DNA of 64,000 nucleotides, from assembly GCA_031551135.1 (NCBI GenBank), contig JAVBOA010000010.1:14201-78200 (forward strand), given 5' to 3'. The stretch is from JAITVM01 sp031551135. Its GTDB lineage: Bacteria; Bacillota; Clostridia; Lachnospirales; JAITVM01. Below, in pieces: positions 62,126 through 64,000 of this stretch (position 1 is its first letter; every line of letters begins with the position of its first letter). The notes under the pieces are model-generated. The model made no database searches. It saw only the letters and a list, made by a program, of their open reading frames with translations, and was not told the DNA's origin. The translations under genes and the position numbers were made by a program.

Positions 62126-62935
62126 ATGGATTATAAATTATTATTTACAGATTTTGATGGAACTCTGGTTGGCAGAGACTTGAAAATATCACAAGGAAAT
62201 TTGGAGGCTATGAAAAAGGCTCAGGAAAATGGCTTGAAAATAATGATTTGCACCGGAAGGTCATATTTGAAATTAAAACAATTTGAGGATACAATCGGAA
62301 TTAGTGGAAGAAATCTCTACGGAGTGGCGTTTAATGGTGCTGTCGTCTATGAAGTTGATACTCGTAAACTTGTTTTCGATAAAAGGCTTGATAGAAATTT
62401 GGCTCTAAAAATAATCGAAAGATTAAAAACTAAAAATGTTCCGATTTTGGTATATGTGCTCGATAAATTATATGCCGAAAATGACAGAGACCAATATTCG
62501 AGAAATTATAAAAATAGCGCCAGTATAGAATTAGAAATTGTCAATGATTTCAAAGACATAAAAGAAGATTTTTCAAAAATTCTGGTTATAAACGAAAATT
62601 TAGTTTTACAAGAAGTATATTTGGATTTGAAAGATGAGGTTGAAGGAGAATGCAATATGTTTTTTTCATCGGAAAATCTTTTGGAATTCACGAATTTGGA
62701 GGTATCCAAAGGAAACAGTGTTGAGTTTATCTGCAAAAAAATGAATATCGACAGAAGCCAAGTTATTGCAATCGGCGACAATTATAATGATATTTCGATG
62801 ATAAAATATGCCGGACTTGGGGTTGCTGTAAACAACTCTGTCGACGAACTTAAAAATTTGTCAGATTATGTAACTAAAAATGACAATAAAAACAGCGCTT
62901 TAAAAGAAATAATTGATAAGTTTGTTTTGATATAG
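62126..62935 (+). CDS. Cof-type HAD-superfamily hydrolase
   Basis: The product has 269 residues. HAD motif I is TDFDGTL, motif II is ICTGRSY, motif III has the Lys near SKGNSVEFICKK and motif IV is AIGDNYNDISMI, with a type IIB cap between. The start after GAAAGGGG was chosen; an ATG 15 nt upstream overlaps a hairpin repeat. It probably dephosphorylates sugar phosphates or a cofactor (FMN, PLP). Confidence 0.9.
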   Translation: MDYKLLFTDFDGTLVGRDLKISQGNLEAMKKAQENGLKIMICTGRSYLKLKQFEDTIGISGRNLYGVAFNGAVVYEVDTRKLVFDKRLDRNLALKIIERLKTKNVPILVYVLDKLYAENDRDQYSRNYKNSASIELEIVNDFKDIKEDFSKILVINENLVLQEVYLDLKDEVEGECNMFFSSENLLEFTNLEVSKGNSVEFICKKMNIDRSQVIAIGDNYNDISMIKYAGLGVAVNNSVDELKNLSDYVTKNDNKNSALKEIIDKFVLI

Positions 62936-63001
62936 ATGAAAATATCTAAAAAATTTTCAAGTTATGAACAAGGCGAAAAGCCTATATAATGATATTTTTG
63001 A

Positions 63002-63043
63002 GGGTTATCCACACGAAAAATAAAAAATGTGGATAACTTTTTT
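63002..63043 (+). terminator. Terminator formed by two inverted DnaA boxes
   Basis: GGTTATCCACA and TGTGGATAACTTTTTT form a hairpin with a T-tail after the HAD gene. Each arm contains a perfect DnaA box (TTATCCACA at 63005 and TGTGGATAA at 63028). Confidence 0.75.
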
Positions 63044-63044
63044 A

Positions 63045-63075
63045 TTGACATTGACGTAACGTAAAGGTTTAGAAT
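63045..63075 (+). promoter_or_regulatory. MerR-type promoter/operator of the TipAS-like regulator gene
   Basis: TTGACA and TAGAAT are separated by 19 bp, the abnormal spacing that MerR regulators untwist. The spacer has the pseudo-palindrome TTGACGTAACGTAA. It probably mediates autoregulation of the gene that follows. Confidence 0.78.
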
Positions 63076-63097
63076 AGTTTTATGGAGGTGAGAAAAA

Positions 63098-63853
63098 TTG
63101 GAGTATTCAATAAAAAAAGTTTCGGATTTAACCGGCGTGAGTACCAGAACACTAAGATACTATGATGAAATTGAATTGTTGAAACCTTGCCGGATTGCAA
63201 GCAACGGCTATCGGATTTACGGCCAAAATGAATTGGATTTATTATATCAAATTTTGCTGTACAGAAGCTTGGAAATGAATCTTGATGATATAAAAAAAAT
63301 ATTAATGCATCCGGATTTTGATCAATTTAAGGCCTTAAAAGAACACAAAAATAATTTATTAGCAAAGGCCGAAGAGATTGATAAATTAATTAAAAATGTT
63401 GATTTAACAATAGAAAATATAGAAAGAGGCGTAATTATGGATAATGATAAAAAATTCGAAGCTTTTAAGAAAAATTTAGTTGAGGAAAACGAAAAAAAAT
63501 ACGGTGACGAAATACGCGAAAAATATGGCGAAAGCACAATAAAAGAGTCTAATAAAAAATTTATGGATATGTCAGAATCCGATTTTGAAGAAATGCAGAA
63601 CATTGGAAACGAGATTTTGATTAAATTAAAAGAAGCCTACAAAACAAACGACCCTTCGTCGGCATTGGCGCAGGAAGTCTGCGCGCTGCATAAAAAATGG
63701 CTGGGATTTACTTGGGGAACTTACAGCAAAGAGGCGCATTTAGGGCTTGCTCAAATGTATGTAGATGACGAGAGATTTAAAGCGTATTACGATAAAGAGC
63801 AAGATGGTCTTGCAGAGTTTTTGCGTGACTCGATGGCGATTTTTTGCAGATAA
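63098..63853 (+). CDS. MerR-family regulator with TipAS effector domain
   Basis: The protein has 251 residues with a TTG start behind GGAGGTG. The N-terminus is a MerR winged helix (SIKKVSDLTGVSTRTLRYYD, RIYGQNELDLLYQILLY) followed by a dimerising coiled coil at about 80-115. The C-terminal part (about 140-245) is a TipAS-like helical domain with LHKKWLGFTWGTYSKEAHLGLAQMY, which binds thiopeptide-like or other drugs in TipA. A MerR-type 19-bp-spacer promoter lies directly upstream, so it should control itself. There is no obvious downstream target before the window ends. Confidence 0.9.
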   Translation: MEYSIKKVSDLTGVSTRTLRYYDEIELLKPCRIASNGYRIYGQNELDLLYQILLYRSLEMNLDDIKKILMHPDFDQFKALKEHKNNLLAKAEEIDKLIKNVDLTIENIERGVIMDNDKKFEAFKKNLVEENEKKYGDEIREKYGESTIKESNKKFMDMSESDFEEMQNIGNEILIKLKEAYKTNDPSSALAQEVCALHKKWLGFTWGTYSKEAHLGLAQMYVDDERFKAYYDKEQDGLAEFLRDSMAIFCR

Positions 63854-63862
63854 TAATATATA

Positions 63863-63976
63863 ATACTATTTTCATTTTGATAAGTAGAAAAAAATTTTTC
63901 ACAGCGGAGCGTTTCGCGCAATGTTTCTAGCGCGAAATGAAATATTTTTTTCTATCCTTTATATTGAAAATAGTAT
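63863..63976 (+). repeat. 114-bp hairpin element, copy F
   Basis: A full-length member with central stem TTTCGCGC/GCGCGAAA and intact ends ATACTATTTTCAT and TTGAAAATAGTAT. It follows the TipAS-like regulator gene and could act as its terminator. Confidence 0.9.
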
Positions 63977-64000
63977 AATACTGACGAACGATTGTGAACT

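Noticed and set aside
24397..63976. Insertion sequences at the hairpin elements
   Set aside because: The elements are only about 113 bp and encode nothing; no transposase is present in the window.
47320..64000. parS site near parAB or oriC
   Set aside because: I looked for TGTTTCACGTGAAACA-like palindromes and found none convincing; a near match in jag (TTTCACGTAAAA) is not palindromic.

Overview
The window comes from a low-GC, anaerobic Firmicute, most likely an uncultured member of the Clostridia. The evidence is the AT-rich intergenic DNA, strong AGGAGG ribosome-binding sites with frequent TTG/GTG starts, a molybdenum aldehyde oxidoreductase, a YesM/YesN sensor pair, and the chromosomal replication-origin block rpmH-dnaA-dnaN-yaaA-recF-gyrB-gyrA. 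The replication origin lies at about 47.3-49.6 kb and is bipartite. DnaA boxes flank dnaA on both sides, and between dnaA and dnaN there is a DnaA box, a GC cluster, six perfect TAG triplets (a DnaA-trio element) and an AT-rich stretch.

Layout. (1) 0-5.3 kb: a truncated GH32 fructan/sucrose hydrolase, divergent from a YesM kinase, YesN regulator and sugar-binding lipoprotein that look like a three-component sugar sensor. (2) 5.3-5.6 kb: a small basic protein and tRNA-Val. (3) 5.7-17.9 kb: a metabolic island. An iron alcohol dehydrogenase and a Mop-type molybdenum aldehyde oxidoreductase are divergently transcribed, each behind the same structured leader RNA (a probable molybdenum-cofactor riboswitch) and an intrinsic terminator. 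The oxidoreductase is followed by a flavin/Fe-S dicluster protein, a zinc-ribbon redox protein and a Tes-like radical SAM enzyme. They face a convergent aconitase-family hydratase and a PaaK-like adenylate-forming ligase. (4) 18-24.2 kb: cupin, nagB, aldo/keto reductase, lipoprotein, cysK and a PlsC-zinc ribbon protein. (5) 24.5-32.7 kb: a tightly overlapping operon with an alkaline-phosphatase-superfamily phosphodiesterase, a complete oligopeptide/nickel-type ABC importer and a fused metallophosphoesterase-tyrosine phosphatase, which suggests uptake and breakdown of an organophosphate. (6) 32.7-44.7 kb: a MerR/GyrI regulator, a VOC protein, a triple-RidA protein, a NahK-like sugar kinase, cell-envelope genes (cwlD, an LtaS-like enzyme), a WG-repeat protein and trxB. 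(7) 44.8-57 kb: jag-yidC-yidD-rnpA-rpmH leftward, then dnaA to gyrA rightward. (8) 57-64 kb: a hydrolase, a lipid kinase, parA-parB, thiT with a TPP riboswitch, a HAD phosphatase and a MerR-TipAS regulator.

A family of intergenic hairpin elements runs through the region from 19.5 kb to the right end. Six copies of about 113 bp and at least seven short derivatives were found. All share ATACTATTTTCAT-type inverted ends, and the stem arms show compensatory changes between copies. A separate structured unit is tandemly repeated with a 117-bp period at 38.16-38.41 kb. No rRNA genes, CRISPR arrays, complete insertion sequences or prophage genes were seen.
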